Of a stretch of DNA of 64,000 bases, positions 1-8,651 are shown piece by piece (within the stretch, counting starts at the first letter, position 1; each line of letters opens with the position of its first letter). Source of the DNA: Myxococcales bacterium. GTDB taxonomy: Bacteria > Myxococcota > Myxococcia > Myxococcales > JAKAPL01. The stretch spans positions 24,951 through 88,950 of the forward strand of contig JAJXUD010000008.1 in the NCBI GenBank assembly GCA_021783235.1, read 5' to 3'. The position numbers and the translations under genes are program-made. The notes beneath the pieces were generated by a model. The model did no database searches, was not told the origin of the DNA, and saw only the letters and a program-made list of their open reading frames with translations.

Positions 1-431
1 GAAAGGTGAATGTCCGCCACCCGTCGCCAGAAGAAGTTCCAGGCGGCGTTCCTCGGAGACCTGAGCAGGTGGCGCAGGGCGAGCGCGCCGATGGCGACGG
101 TGACGAGGTTCCCGGCGAGGGCCACGGCGAGATCCCCGTAGGGGCCGAAGCTCCGGTCGGGGACGACGTAGCCCCAGTAGAAGAGAAAGTGCCAATCGAC
201 GACTCGCCCGCCGAAGAGCCAGATGACGACGGCGTGGCCGAGCTCGTGCAGCACGACCCCGAGCGGGGCCACGAGATAAAACGCCGTGGCGCCGACCAGC
301 CGATGGTCGGCCGCGGTGAACTCGTCGTCGAAGGCGGACCGAGCGCCCCGGAAGAGGCGCAAGGTCGTGAGCCCCGCGATCGCGAGGTACGCGAAGGAGA
401 TCAGATTGAAGGCCGCGCCCCACGAGCCCAT
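1..431 (-). CDS. Membrane zinc metalloprotease, M50-like (partial, C-terminus outside window)
   Basis: Reading leftward from an ATG at 431, the frame stays open to the window edge (about 143 residues). An N-terminal hydrophobic segment (residues 8-27) is followed by a second one (46-61) running into HELGH at residues 62-66, the HExxH zinc site of gluzincin and M50-type proteases, itself in a hydrophobic context (VVIWLFGG). A third hydrophobic stretch follows near residues 97-115. Intramembrane M50 proteases also need a distal Asp, which would lie beyond the edge, so site-2 protease activity is inferred only. A TGTTATAAG promoter-like box ends 9 nt before the start. The alternative is a non-catalytic M50-like membrane protein. 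Confidence 0.7.
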   Translation of the reverse strand, partial: MGSWGAAFNLISFAYLAIAGLTTLRLFRGARSAFDDEFTAADHRLVGATAFYLVAPLGVVLHELGHAVVIWLFGGRVVDWHFLFYWGYVVPDRSFGPYGDLAVALAGNLVTVAIGALALRHLLRSPRNAAWNFFWRRVADIHL

Positions 432-440
432 GCGGCCCTT

Positions 441-449
441 CTTATAACA
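441..449 (-). promoter_or_regulatory. Extended -10 box before the M50-like gene
   Basis: On the minus strand this reads TGTTATAAG, i.e. TGn plus TATAAG, ending 9 nt before the ATG at 431. No clear -35 was identified. The short distance would give an almost leaderless transcript, although AAGGG in between could also serve as a Shine-Dalgarno. Confidence 0.45.
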
Positions 450-499
450 GCCCCGCCAGGAAGCGCCTCGCCAAACGCCAGCGTCGCGCCGTCGGCTTC

Positions 500-527
500 T
501 TGCCGCCGCGGGCTCGTCTGCTATCCT
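500..527 (+). promoter_or_regulatory. Sigma70-type promoter of the 580 lipoprotein gene
   Basis: TTGCCG at 500-505 is followed after 16 nt by TATCCT at 522-527, preceded by TG (TGCTATCCT), so the -10 is of extended type. It lies about 50 nt before the ATG and upstream of an AGGTGAGG ribosome binding site. Confidence 0.45.
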
Positions 528-579
528 GCCCAGCGACCGGGCGAAACTGCGCCCAATTGCCACCCAGGTGAGGGTTTCG

Positions 580-1641
580 ATGCGCCGGATCTTCCTTTCG
601 CTCGCCGTGACCGCTGCCTTCGCCGCCTGCGGCAGCCCGACCCAGAGCGTCGCCGACGGAGGCGCGGGCGCCACGAGCGGCGGGAGCAGCGGCACGACGA
701 CGGGCGGCGGTCAGTCCACCAGCGGCGGGAGCAGCGGCGGCGGCGGCAGCAGCGGTGGCACGACCGGAGCCTCGACCAGTGGGGGGTCGAGCGGATCGAC
801 CAGCGGCGGGACGACGGCGGGCGGCACGACGAGCGGCGGCGGCAGCGGCGGCTCGACGGGCGGATCGATTCCATGCCCGAACCCGGGCGACGACGGGGGG
901 GTGACCATCGCGGTTCAGGTCGGGCTGCACCCAGCCGCGGAGAGCTTCTACTCGACCTACGGCCTCACCGCGCCGTCCATGGCCGGGGAGGCGCTCGTAC
1001 TCGCGAGCCTGGACGCCGATGGCGGCTACGGGATTCTCGCCTCGACCACCCTCTCTGGCCCGGGAACCTACACCTTCCCGAACGTTCCGATGAACCAGGT
1101 GGGAATCGGCATCCTCGCGATCCTGAGCGACACCTCGGACGGCGGGGTCCCGATGCCGGCTTGCCCGAGCGCGCCCGGCTCCGGGCTGGTCGGCGCCACG
1201 GATTGGTACGTCTACGCGGCTTCGGCCATCTCGGTGGGCGCGCCGTCGCAGGACCTCTGCAATGCCTTCGTCGAGGCGATTCCAGCCAGCTTCGTCTCGG
1301 CGCTCGACTGCGCCTCGGGCATCGAACCCTCGACGGCGAACGACCTCTACGCGCAGGGCTTCGAACTCGCCTACGCCTCGAGCGCTCCCGACGGCGGCGG
1401 CGTTCCGGTGAGCGGGATCAGCTTCTCCTCCTCGACTTTCGGCGTGAACTTTTCCTACCCGACCGCCGGCTTCTCGAGTGCCGGCTCCGCCACGAGCGCG
1501 CTCGGCATCGGCGTCGCCTCGACTGATCCGCCCCTGGCGTTCGTCTCCGCGTACCAGGGGAGCGGCCGCCAATTTGGCCAGACGCAGGAGTCCGGCACGG
1601 AGCCCCATGCGGGCTTCGAGATCTTCTTCTCGGGCCCCTGA
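580..1641 (+). CDS. Secreted lipoprotein with Gly/Ser/Thr-rich linker
   Basis: 353 residues. The N-terminus is a lipoprotein signal peptide with lipobox AFAAC, so Cys17 would be lipidated after cleavage. Residues about 30-92 are a low-complexity Gly/Ser/Thr linker (repeats of GGSSG and GGTT). The folded part (about 93-353) is not recognised. ATG at 580 is preferred over the in-frame GTG at 568 because AGGTGAGG (567-574) then lies at normal ribosome-binding distance and the signal peptide starts MRRIF. The globular part has no visible catalytic motif. Linker-bearing lipoproteins of this kind are common in Myxococcota; a surface or periplasmic role is inferred. Confidence 0.75.
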   Translation: MRRIFLSLAVTAAFAACGSPTQSVADGGAGATSGGSSGTTTGGGQSTSGGSSGGGGSSGGTTGASTSGGSSGSTSGGTTAGGTTSGGGSGGSTGGSIPCPNPGDDGGVTIAVQVGLHPAAESFYSTYGLTAPSMAGEALVLASLDADGGYGILASTTLSGPGTYTFPNVPMNQVGIGILAILSDTSDGGVPMPACPSAPGSGLVGATDWYVYAASAISVGAPSQDLCNAFVEAIPASFVSALDCASGIEPSTANDLYAQGFELAYASSAPDGGGVPVSGISFSSSTFGVNFSYPTAGFSSAGSATSALGIGVASTDPPLAFVSAYQGSGRQFGQTQESGTEPHAGFEIFFSGP

Positions 1642-1652
1642 CGGACCCGAGG

Positions 1653-2441
1653 CTACTCCTTGGTGACGGCGCGCAGGGTCGCCTTGCCGTCCTTGATGAC
1701 CACCTTGAAGTCCACGCCTTTGGCGTTGGTCTTCGCGAGCAGCTCGGGGATCTGTGAGCGCAGCTTCCCCGCGACCTGCTCGAACGAGAGGCCGGCGGTC
1801 GGCTCCTTGCATTGGCGCTTGGCCGAGACGTAGGCCTGGTAGACCGCGCGGAGCCGTTCGTCCGAGACGCCACCGCCCTGGACCGGGTTCGGGCGCGCCG
1901 AGGCGAACGCGTCCCGGGTCGGTGAGGGGGCCGGATGCGCGGGAGGCGGCGGGGGCGCATCGGGCTCCTCGGTGACCTCGAAGTCGTCGTCGCCCGCCGA
2001 GAGCTGCTGCTCCGGTTCGGTCGTCTCCGAAATTCCACCGGCATGAGGGGCGCGGCTCTGCGCGTGGAGCCGGGCCTTGAAGACGTCCCTGTGGTAGCGC
2101 CCCTCCTCGATCTCCTTCTCCGTCCGGAGCCACATCCGCTCGTACGAGAGGTACTTGTTCCAGAGCGCGTTCACCCGGAACTTGAGCGAGGTGTTCCGGC
2201 CGACGTCCTGCTTCGCGTGGTCGATCTCCTGCTTGAGCGCCTCGCGCTCCAGGTTCGGCGGACGGCGCTCGAGCCCGATGAAGAACTGCTCCTGGGAGTT
2301 GCGCAGCTGAGCGAGCCGCGCCTCGAGCCGCTCGATCAGCTTCGCGATCTCGTCGGGCTTGAGGATCTTGCCTTCGGCTCGGGCGCGGAGCCGGTCGTGG
2401 GCTCCAACCGGGCCGGGCGGGCTCTTCTTTGGGTTGGGCAT
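1653..2441 (-). CDS. MXAN_5187 C-terminal-domain-like protein
   Basis: 262 residues, apparently cytoplasmic (no signal peptide or membrane segment). Residues about 20-135 are helical with coiled-coil character, containing EQFFIGLERRPPNLERE and an EIEEGRYHRDVFKAR segment. An acidic, Pro-rich linker (about 140-185) leads to a compact C-terminal domain (187-262) ending VDFKVVIKDGKATLRAV. Both parts resemble the family named after Myxococcus MXAN_5187; this is from memory of the family pattern. The function is unknown. A TGGTAAGAT box (extended -10) ends 7 nt before the ATG, suggesting an almost leaderless message. Confidence 0.7.
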   Translation of the reverse strand: MPNPKKSPPGPVGAHDRLRARAEGKILKPDEIAKLIERLEARLAQLRNSQEQFFIGLERRPPNLEREALKQEIDHAKQDVGRNTSLKFRVNALWNKYLSYERMWLRTEKEIEEGRYHRDVFKARLHAQSRAPHAGGISETTEPEQQLSAGDDDFEVTEEPDAPPPPPAHPAPSPTRDAFASARPNPVQGGGVSDERLRAVYQAYVSAKRQCKEPTAGLSFEQVAGKLRSQIPELLAKTNAKGVDFKVVIKDGKATLRAVTKE

Positions 2442-2465
2442 TTGCCCAATCTTACCACCACGAGG

Positions 2466-3593
2466 TCAGGCCGCTATCTGGGCGGACGGCGAGCGCGCCT
2501 CGGCGCGGCGTCTCAAGACGAAGAAGAGGATGATGGCTCCGAATGCAATGACGACCGAGGTCAGCTGACCGATCGAGACGTGCAGCGAGGTGTAGACGCC
2601 GCGCTCGGTGTCGCCGCGGAAGAGTTCGTCGGTGAAGCGGAGCAGGGGGTAGAGGAACAACCAGGCGAGCATGACCTGGCCGTCGTAGCGCTTGCGCGGC
2701 CTCACCACCACGAAGAGCAAGAAGAAGATGGCGAGCTCGCCGAGGGAGTCGAAGAGCTGCGTCGGGTAGAGCGCCGGGGTCGTGAGCGCGCTCGCCGAGA
2801 GCACGTGCCGCTCGTTGACGAGCGTGTCGTAGGCGAGGCTCCCCGGCGGGAAGCGAAGCCCGAAGGGGAAGCTCGGAGGCGAGGCTCGCCCGAAGCAGCA
2901 GCCGGCCGAGAGACAGCCCAGTCGGCCGAAGAAGTGGCCGATCGAGATGGCGGGCATCCCGATGTCCGCGAGCCGGAGGAAGTTGATGCCGTGCTTGCGC
3001 GCGTACCAGATCGAGACCCCGACCGAGCCGAGGAAGCCGCCGTAGAAGACGAGCCCCCCCTTCCAGAACTCGAGGATGTTCTCGGGGTGGGCCCCGTAGC
3101 CGTCTGGTCCGCCCCAGTTGACGAAGATGAACATGATTCGGGAGCCCACGATGGCCGCGATGAGGACGTAGAAGGCCAGGTCCATGATCGCGTTGCCCGC
3201 GCGCTCGCGCGACGCCTCGGTGAGCGGCGGCGACTGGCCGTCGATGATGCCCGAGCGGCGCGCCTCGTTCGCCGACAGCGAGATCGCCACGATGAAGCCG
3301 ACGGCGATGGCGAGGCCGTAGGTGTGAAGCGGCAGGTCGACGAACCCACCGGTCCTCGCCGCCTCCGGGAGGAGCCACCTCGGGACGAGGAAGAGCGAGG
3401 TCGCCGCGAGGCCGCCGGCCGCCCAGAGAAGCGCCGTCCAGATCGCGCGCCCTCGGGCCTCGACGGTCTTCCCCTCTCGGAAGTACGCCGTGACGCCCGA
3501 GTAGACGCCGAGGACGACCGAGCCGACGTAGAGCAGCACCTTCCAGACTGGAACGGTGAACTCGAGGAGGTGGGGGATGAGCTCTGGCCTCAT
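2466..3593 (-). CDS. lgt: Prolipoprotein diacylglyceryl transferase
   Basis: Transfers diacylglycerol from phosphatidylglycerol to the lipobox Cys of prolipoproteins at the inner membrane, the first step of lipoprotein maturation; this window encodes several lipoproteins. 375 residues with about seven hydrophobic helices. Diagnostic motifs are GSRIMFIFVNW, the GGLVFYGGFLG segment with the conserved Arg/His-rich loop, and the signature GRLGCLSAGCCFG. Length is slightly above the usual 260-300 because of extra N-terminal helices and a periplasmic insertion. ATG at 3593 has GAGGT 5 nt upstream. It lies 30 nt downstream of ileS on the same strand, so co-transcription is likely. Confidence 0.93.
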   Translation of the reverse strand: MRPELIPHLLEFTVPVWKVLLYVGSVVLGVYSGVTAYFREGKTVEARGRAIWTALLWAAGGLAATSLFLVPRWLLPEAARTGGFVDLPLHTYGLAIAVGFIVAISLSANEARRSGIIDGQSPPLTEASRERAGNAIMDLAFYVLIAAIVGSRIMFIFVNWGGPDGYGAHPENILEFWKGGLVFYGGFLGSVGVSIWYARKHGINFLRLADIGMPAISIGHFFGRLGCLSAGCCFGRASPPSFPFGLRFPPGSLAYDTLVNERHVLSASALTTPALYPTQLFDSLGELAIFFLLFVVVRPRKRYDGQVMLAWLFLYPLLRFTDELFRGDTERGVYTSLHVSIGQLTSVVIAFGAIILFFVLRRRAEARSPSAQIAA

Positions 3594-3623
3594 GTGACCT
3601 CGTCAAACCGCCGAAAGTGGCGT

Positions 3624-6497
3624 CTATTCCGTCCGTCCATCCGCCTCGAGGGCCGCCCGGCAACGGGCGCAAAGGGGCACGCCGCCCTCGCCCACCGCGG
3701 GCCGGTGGTTCCAGCAGCGCGCGCAGCGCGCTCCCGAGGCGGTCTCGACCCGGATGAAGGCGCCGGTCGTCTCCCCGGCCTTCGCGTTCGCCGGCGGGGC
3801 GCCCCCCTGCAGGGAGACCTCCGAGACGATGAAGAGCTCGGCGAGCTCCGTGGCCCCGGCCGAGGCGGCGGAGGTCTGGAGCGCTCCCTCGGGGAGCCAG
3901 AGGGAGACGCGCGCCTCCTGGGAGCTGCCGATCGCCTTGTCGCGGCGGAGTCCCTCGAGCTCGCGCCGGACGTCCGTTCGCAGGCCGAGGAGCGCGTCGA
4001 AGCTCGCCTCGAGCGCTGGGTCGAAGGCCCGCTCGTCCGCCGAGGGAATCCCCGCGACGAAGACGCTCTCAAGCCGGCCGGGAAGGTGCCCGTAAGCCTC
4101 CTCGCAGGTGAAGCTCAGGATGGGCGCGAGGAGCCGGCAGAGCGTCTCCACGATCTCGTGCACGACGGTCTGGGCGGCGCGGCGCTCCCTCGAGTCGCGG
4201 GCCGAGCAGTAGAGCCGGTCCTTGATGACGTCGAAGTAGAGCGACGAGAGCTCGACCGCGCAGAAGTCGACGGCCCCCCGGTAGACGCGGTGGATCTCGT
4301 AGGCGTCGTAGGCCGCGCCGGCCTCCCGGACGAAGCGGTGGAGGCGGGAGCGCAAATAGCGATCGAAGCGAAGCAGCCCATCGGGCTCCACGCGCTGGCG
4401 GGCGGGGTCGAAATCGTAGAGGTTCGAGAGGCCGTAGCGGAGGGTGTTGCGCAGCTTCCGGTAGCTGTCGGCGAGCCGCGCCACGATCTCGTCGGAGAGG
4501 CGGATGTCGTCCCGGTAGTCCTCCGCCGCCGCCCAGAGCCTCACGATCTCGGCCCCCTGCTGCGCGAGGAGCTTCTCGGGCTCGAGGTAGTTGCCGAGCG
4601 ACTTGGAGAGCTTCCTGCCCTCGCCGTCGACCACGAAGCCGTGGGTGAGGCACTCGCGAAACGGCTTCTGCGGGTCGCCGGCGGCGAGCGCGCACAGCAG
4701 CGTCGACTGGAACCAACCCCGGTGCTGGTCCGAGCCCTCGAGGTAGAGATCGGCGGGCCGAGGGAGGTCATCGGCGCGCCCGAGCACCACCGCCTGAGAG
4801 ACGCCGCTGTCGAACCAGACGTCGAGGATGTCCTCCTCCTTGCGGAAGGCCGCGCCGCCGCACCTCGGGCAGCGGTGGCCGGGGGGGAGAAGCTCCTCGA
4901 CCGGGTGGACGAACCAGGCGTCGGCCCCCTCGCGCTCAAAGCGGTCGGCCACCCGGTCGAGGATGACGGGGTCGAGCAGCGCCTCCCCGCAGCCCTCGCA
5001 GTAGACGGCTGGGATCGGCACGCCCCAGGCCCGCTGCCGGCTGATGCACCAGTCGGGGCGACGCTCGAGCATCGCCGTGATTCGGTCCTCGCCCCAGGCC
5101 GGGATCCAGCGGACCTCCTTCACTGCCTCGAGCGCCCGTGCCCGCAGCCCCGTCTGCTCCATCGAGACGAACCACTGGTCGGTGGCCCGGAAGATGACCG
5201 GTCGCTTGCAGCGCCAGCAGTGGGGATAACTGTGGCGAAGGGTCTCGCCGGGCCGGTTGAGGAGCGCCCCGGCCGCCTCGAGCGCGGCGGTCACCTCGGG
5301 GTTCGCCTCGAAGATCTGCTTCCCGGCGAAGGGCCCGGCCTCCGCGGTGAAGCGCCCGGCCGCGTCCACCGGGGCGAAGGGAGCGAGGCCATAGCGGCGG
5401 CCGACGTCGTAATCCTCCTGGCCGTGGCCCGGAGCGGTGTGGACGAGCCCGGTTCCCGCCTCGAGCGTCACGTGCTCGCCGACGATGACCGGCGAGACCC
5501 GGTCGAAGAGCGGATGCCGGTAGCGAAGCCCCTCGAGCTTCGCGCCCTCCATGTAGCCGAGGATTCTCTCCGGGTGCGCGAGGGCGGCCGTGTCGAACGC
5601 CGCCCCCGAGAGCTGGACGCTCGCCTGCGTGAGCTCCGCTGGTGCCACCGCGGCGAGGAAGCGAAGCAAGAGCTCCTTGGCGACGAGTGTCGGCTTGCCG
5701 CCGAGGTCGTAGAGAACGTACTCGAAGGAGGGGTGGACCGCGACGGCGAGGTTCGCCGGCAGGGTCCACGGCGTCGTCGTCCAGACGGCGAGCCGGATCT
5801 CGCGGTCGAGCGGGGCCCCCGAGACCTTCGCGCGGTCCTCAGGAACGAGCGAGAAGGCCACGTAGATCGATGGCGACTCGTGGTCCTCGTACTCGACCTC
5901 CGCCTCGGCGAGCGCGGTCCGGTCAGTGACGCACCAGTAGACCGGCTTCTTACCGCGGTAGATCTCGCCGGCGCGAACGACGCGGGCGAGCTGCCGGACG
6001 ATCTCGGCCTCGTACCCGTACGACATGGTCGTGTAGGGGTGGTCCCAGTCCATGAAGACGCCGAGCCGTTCGAACTCGCGCCTCTGGATCTCGATGAACT
6101 TCTCGGCGTGCCTGCGGCATTCGCGCCGGATCGCGACCTTGTCCATCTCCCGCTTCTTCGGTCCGAGCGCCTTGTCGACGGCGAGTTCGATCGGCAACCC
6201 GTGGCAGTCCCAGCCGGGCACGATCCGAGCGGGGCGGCCGGTCATCGTCCGGTGCTTGCCGACGACGTCCTTCAGGACCTTGTTCAACATGTGTCCCTGG
6301 TGGATGTGGCCGTTCGCGTAGGGCGGGCCGTCGTGCAGGACGAAGGGCTGGCCCCGGGCCGTCGCGAGCATGCGGGCATACGTCCCGGCCTCGCGCCAGC
6401 GCGCCACCTGGGCGGGCTCCCGCTGCGGCAGGTTCGCCTTCATGGCGAACTCCGTCCGCGGGAGGTGAGTCGTCGACTTGTAGTCAGAGGCGTCCAT
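3624..6497 (-). CDS. ileS: Isoleucyl-tRNA synthetase
   Basis: Charges tRNA-Ile with isoleucine, with editing of valine. 957 residues, class I synthetase: HIGH-type motif HIHQGH at residues 64-69, a CP1 editing domain with the conserved TTTPWTLPANLA segment, KLSKS in GRKLSKSLGN, an anticodon-binding domain, and a C-terminal zinc finger with two CxxC pairs (CARCW and CARCR). The ATG at 6497 gives the typical start MDASDYKSTTHLPRTEF. A GTG at 6536 would add 13 unlikely residues. TATCTT lies 9 nt before 6497 without a Shine-Dalgarno, which also supports this start and suggests a leaderless mRNA. lgt follows 30 nt downstream. Confidence 0.96.
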   Translation of the reverse strand: MDASDYKSTTHLPRTEFAMKANLPQREPAQVARWREAGTYARMLATARGQPFVLHDGPPYANGHIHQGHMLNKVLKDVVGKHRTMTGRPARIVPGWDCHGLPIELAVDKALGPKKREMDKVAIRRECRRHAEKFIEIQRREFERLGVFMDWDHPYTTMSYGYEAEIVRQLARVVRAGEIYRGKKPVYWCVTDRTALAEAEVEYEDHESPSIYVAFSLVPEDRAKVSGAPLDREIRLAVWTTTPWTLPANLAVAVHPSFEYVLYDLGGKPTLVAKELLLRFLAAVAPAELTQASVQLSGAAFDTAALAHPERILGYMEGAKLEGLRYRHPLFDRVSPVIVGEHVTLEAGTGLVHTAPGHGQEDYDVGRRYGLAPFAPVDAAGRFTAEAGPFAGKQIFEANPEVTAALEAAGALLNRPGETLRHSYPHCWRCKRPVIFRATDQWFVSMEQTGLRARALEAVKEVRWIPAWGEDRITAMLERRPDWCISRQRAWGVPIPAVYCEGCGEALLDPVILDRVADRFEREGADAWFVHPVEELLPPGHRCPRCGGAAFRKEEDILDVWFDSGVSQAVVLGRADDLPRPADLYLEGSDQHRGWFQSTLLCALAAGDPQKPFRECLTHGFVVDGEGRKLSKSLGNYLEPEKLLAQQGAEIVRLWAAAEDYRDDIRLSDEIVARLADSYRKLRNTLRYGLSNLYDFDPARQRVEPDGLLRFDRYLRSRLHRFVREAGAAYDAYEIHRVYRGAVDFCAVELSSLYFDVIKDRLYCSARDSRERRAAQTVVHEIVETLCRLLAPILSFTCEEAYGHLPGRLESVFVAGIPSADERAFDPALEASFDALLGLRTDVRRELEGLRRDKAIGSSQEARVSLWLPEGALQTSAASAGATELAELFIVSEVSLQGGAPPANAKAGETTGAFIRVETASGARCARCWNHRPAVGEGGVPLCARCRAALEADGRTE

Positions 6498-6506
6498 GGG
6501 CGCGTC

Positions 6507-6512
6507 AAGATA
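6507..6512 (-). promoter_or_regulatory. Putative -10 box of ileS
   Basis: Reads GGC-TATCTT on the minus strand, ending 9 nt before the ATG at 6497. No convincing -35 was found. It supports the downstream start and a nearly leaderless transcript. Confidence 0.4.
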
Positions 6513-6558
6513 GCCCGCGGAGCGCCGCCGATCCACGAGATCGACGACGGGGTGTCCC

Positions 6559-8058
6559 TTAGCGGCTCTTCATGGAGCGTGCGTCGAGGCCGTACTTCTT
6601 GACGAGCCGCTCGATCGACTTGCGGTGCAGCCCGCTCTCCCGAGCGGCGCGGCTGATGTTCCCCTCGCAGCGCCGGAGAACGCTCGCGAGGTACTCGCGT
6701 TCGAAGGCGTCGAGGATCTGCTCCTTCGCATCCTTGAAGGCGAGGTGCTCGTTGAATGGCATGGCCGCGGTTCCCTGGTCGCCCGAAAACCGAGGTGGCA
6801 GGTGGACGGGGTCGATCTCCGGGCCGTCCGAGAAGGTCAGCACGTGCGAGATCACGTTGATGAGCTCACGCACGTTCCCGGGCCAGCCGTAGGCCATGAG
6901 CAGAGCCATCGCCCGCGCGTTCAGGTGCTTGGGCCCGTGGCGCGCGACGTTCGCGGGGTCGTCGAGGACGTGCTTGATGATGTTCGGGATGTCGTCGCGG
7001 CGCATTCTCAGCGGCGGGAGCTGGAGGTTGATCACGGAGAGGCGGAAGTAGAGGTCCTCGCGGAAGCGTCCCTCTTGAACCTCCTTCGCGAGGTCCCGGT
7101 TCGTCGCGGCGAGGACTCGCACGTCGACGCCGATGGTCTCGTTGCCTCCGACGCGCCGCAGCTCGCGGTTCTCGAGGACCCGAAGCAGCTTCGGCTGCAG
7201 ATCGAGCTGTAGCTCGCCGAGCTCGTCCAGGAAGATCGTCCCCCCGTTCGCTCGCTCGAAAGCGCCGGGCCGCGAGGCGGTCGCCCCAGTGAACGAGCCC
7301 TTCTCGTGGCCGAACAGCTCGCTCTCGATCAGGTTCGGCGGGATGGCGCCGCAGTCGAGCACGACGAGCGGCCCCTTCGCCCTCGGCGACAGGTCGTGGA
7401 CAGCTCGCGCCGCGAGCTCCTTTCCGGTCCCGGTCTCGCCCTGGATCACCACCGACACGTCCATGGGGGCGATCTTCTTGATGAGGCCGAAGAGCTGTCG
7501 CATCTTGAGGCTGCGGCCGACCATGCCACCCAGAAAGCCTTCGCCGTCGAGCTCGACGTCGATGGCCTCGTCGATCGGCGAGAAGACCACCGGCGTCGTC
7601 CCGACGGTGATGGTCGCGCCTGGCGTCAGGAAGACTCGCTCCGCGCGCTGGCCATCCACGTAAGTCCCGTTCGTCGAATCGAGATCCACGAGCAGGTAGC
7701 CGCGATCGGTGTACTGGATCTCGCAATGTTGCCGCGAGGCGGTCCGGTCCTCGAGCACGAGATCGTTCGAGGGGTGCGTCCCGATGCGCAGCCGCTCCTT
7801 CTCGGAGACGACGCTCTTGCCCGCCTGGGGGCCCGACCCGATCGACAGCCTGCATCGCCGGACCTTGAGCCGGGTCCGCACCTCGACCTGGAGGGTCCGG
7901 CTGTGCGTCACCTCGAGCGGGAGGTCCACCTCGAGCCCATCGCCGGCAGCGGCCTCTGCCTTCGGATCAGCGGAGGCGGTCCGCTCGTCATCGTCATCGT
8001 CTACGGCGATCCGCGCGATCGGAACGGTCGTGCGGGGCGCGTCGGCCTTGAACGCCAT
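6559..8058 (-). CDS. FHA-domain sigma54-dependent transcriptional activator
   Basis: 499 residues. An acidic N-terminal tail is followed by an FHA domain (about 75-165; IGTHPSNDLVLED, ASRQHCEI, STNGTYVDG) that binds phosphothreonine. A sigma54-interaction AAA+ ATPase follows (about 180-410; Walker A GETGTGKE, the sigma54-contacting loop GSFTGA, Walker B GGTIFLDELGEL, arginine-finger region), then a Fis-type HTH (about 450-490; EGNISRAARESGLHRKSIE). It should activate sigma54 promoters in response to Ser/Thr-kinase signalling, a design expanded in myxobacteria. Targets are not visible. A TATAGT box ends 8 nt before the ATG with no Shine-Dalgarno. It sits between ileS and a CBS protein, all on the same strand. 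Confidence 0.93.
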   Translation of the reverse strand: MAFKADAPRTTVPIARIAVDDDDDERTASADPKAEAAAGDGLEVDLPLEVTHSRTLQVEVRTRLKVRRCRLSIGSGPQAGKSVVSEKERLRIGTHPSNDLVLEDRTASRQHCEIQYTDRGYLLVDLDSTNGTYVDGQRAERVFLTPGATITVGTTPVVFSPIDEAIDVELDGEGFLGGMVGRSLKMRQLFGLIKKIAPMDVSVVIQGETGTGKELAARAVHDLSPRAKGPLVVLDCGAIPPNLIESELFGHEKGSFTGATASRPGAFERANGGTIFLDELGELQLDLQPKLLRVLENRELRRVGGNETIGVDVRVLAATNRDLAKEVQEGRFREDLYFRLSVINLQLPPLRMRRDDIPNIIKHVLDDPANVARHGPKHLNARAMALLMAYGWPGNVRELINVISHVLTFSDGPEIDPVHLPPRFSGDQGTAAMPFNEHLAFKDAKEQILDAFEREYLASVLRRCEGNISRAARESGLHRKSIERLVKKYGLDARSMKSR

Positions 8059-8066
8059 GCGGCGCG

Positions 8067-8072
8067 ACTATA
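8067..8072 (-). promoter_or_regulatory. -10 box of the FHA-sigma54 activator gene
   Basis: TATAGT on the minus strand (near-consensus), 8 nt before the ATG at 8058. The -35 region is GC-rich and unconvincing. It points to a leaderless message. Confidence 0.45.
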
Positions 8073-8123
8073 GCGGAGCCGGCCCCCGTCGAGGAAGGGC
8101 TCGGCCCGGTCGAAGCCTCGCGG

Positions 8124-8546
8124 TCAGGCGTGCGTCTCGCGGCTCGAGATCTCCCGGAGCGCCTCGATCGCACCGTCGCCCCGAAGCCGCTCGGCCATGT
8201 CGGACAGACTGATGACGCCGACCAGCCGTCCGCCATCGATGCAGAGGATGCGCGACTTGTGATTCCTCGACATCGACTGGAGGGCCTTCTGAACGTCGTC
8301 GCGAGGCGCGCAGGCGACGACGTCGCGAGTCATGAACTCCTCGACCTCGGTGTCGGCGGGCCGCCCCTCGGCGACCAGCCGGACGGCGATGTCGCGGTCG
8401 GTCACGACCCCCAGTACTTTCCGCGACTGGTCGCAGACGGGGAGAAACCCGATGTTCTCGTCGCGCATGCGGCGGGCCGCCTCCTCGGCGTCATCGCTGG
8501 GCGAGAGGCACTCGACGTCGCGCTTCATCAGCTCTTCGCAGGTCAT
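8124..8546 (-). CDS. CBS-domain pair protein
   Basis: 140 residues, almost entirely two CBS domains (about 8-60 and 70-125: VLGVVTDRDIAVRLV and LVGVISLSDMAERL). Such stand-alone Bateman modules bind adenine nucleotides and act as energy or stress sensors by partner contact; the partner here is unknown. The ATG at 8546 has GGAG 6 nt upstream and gives the typical start MTCEELMKRDVECLSP. A GTG at 8585 would add 13 residues without a ribosome binding site. It lies 65 nt upstream of the FHA-sigma54 gene on the same strand. Confidence 0.88.
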   Translation of the reverse strand: MTCEELMKRDVECLSPSDDAEEAARRMRDENIGFLPVCDQSRKVLGVVTDRDIAVRLVAEGRPADTEVEEFMTRDVVACAPRDDVQKALQSMSRNHKSRILCIDGGRLVGVISLSDMAERLRGDGAIEALREISSRETHA

Positions 8547-8651
8547 GGGCGGCTCCGGTTGCGGGTGGACCCGGAAGCTGTGCACGACGGGGTGCAGGAC
8601 AAGATCCCGGATGAGGAACGCGCGCTGGTCGAGCGGGCGCCGAGGGGGCCG

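Noticed and set aside
1935..6602. 1555-codon open frame on the plus strand opposite lgt and ileS
   Set aside because: Product is Arg/Glu/Val-rich nonsense typical of the antisense frame of high-GC genes; lgt and ileS on the other strand have complete family motifs.
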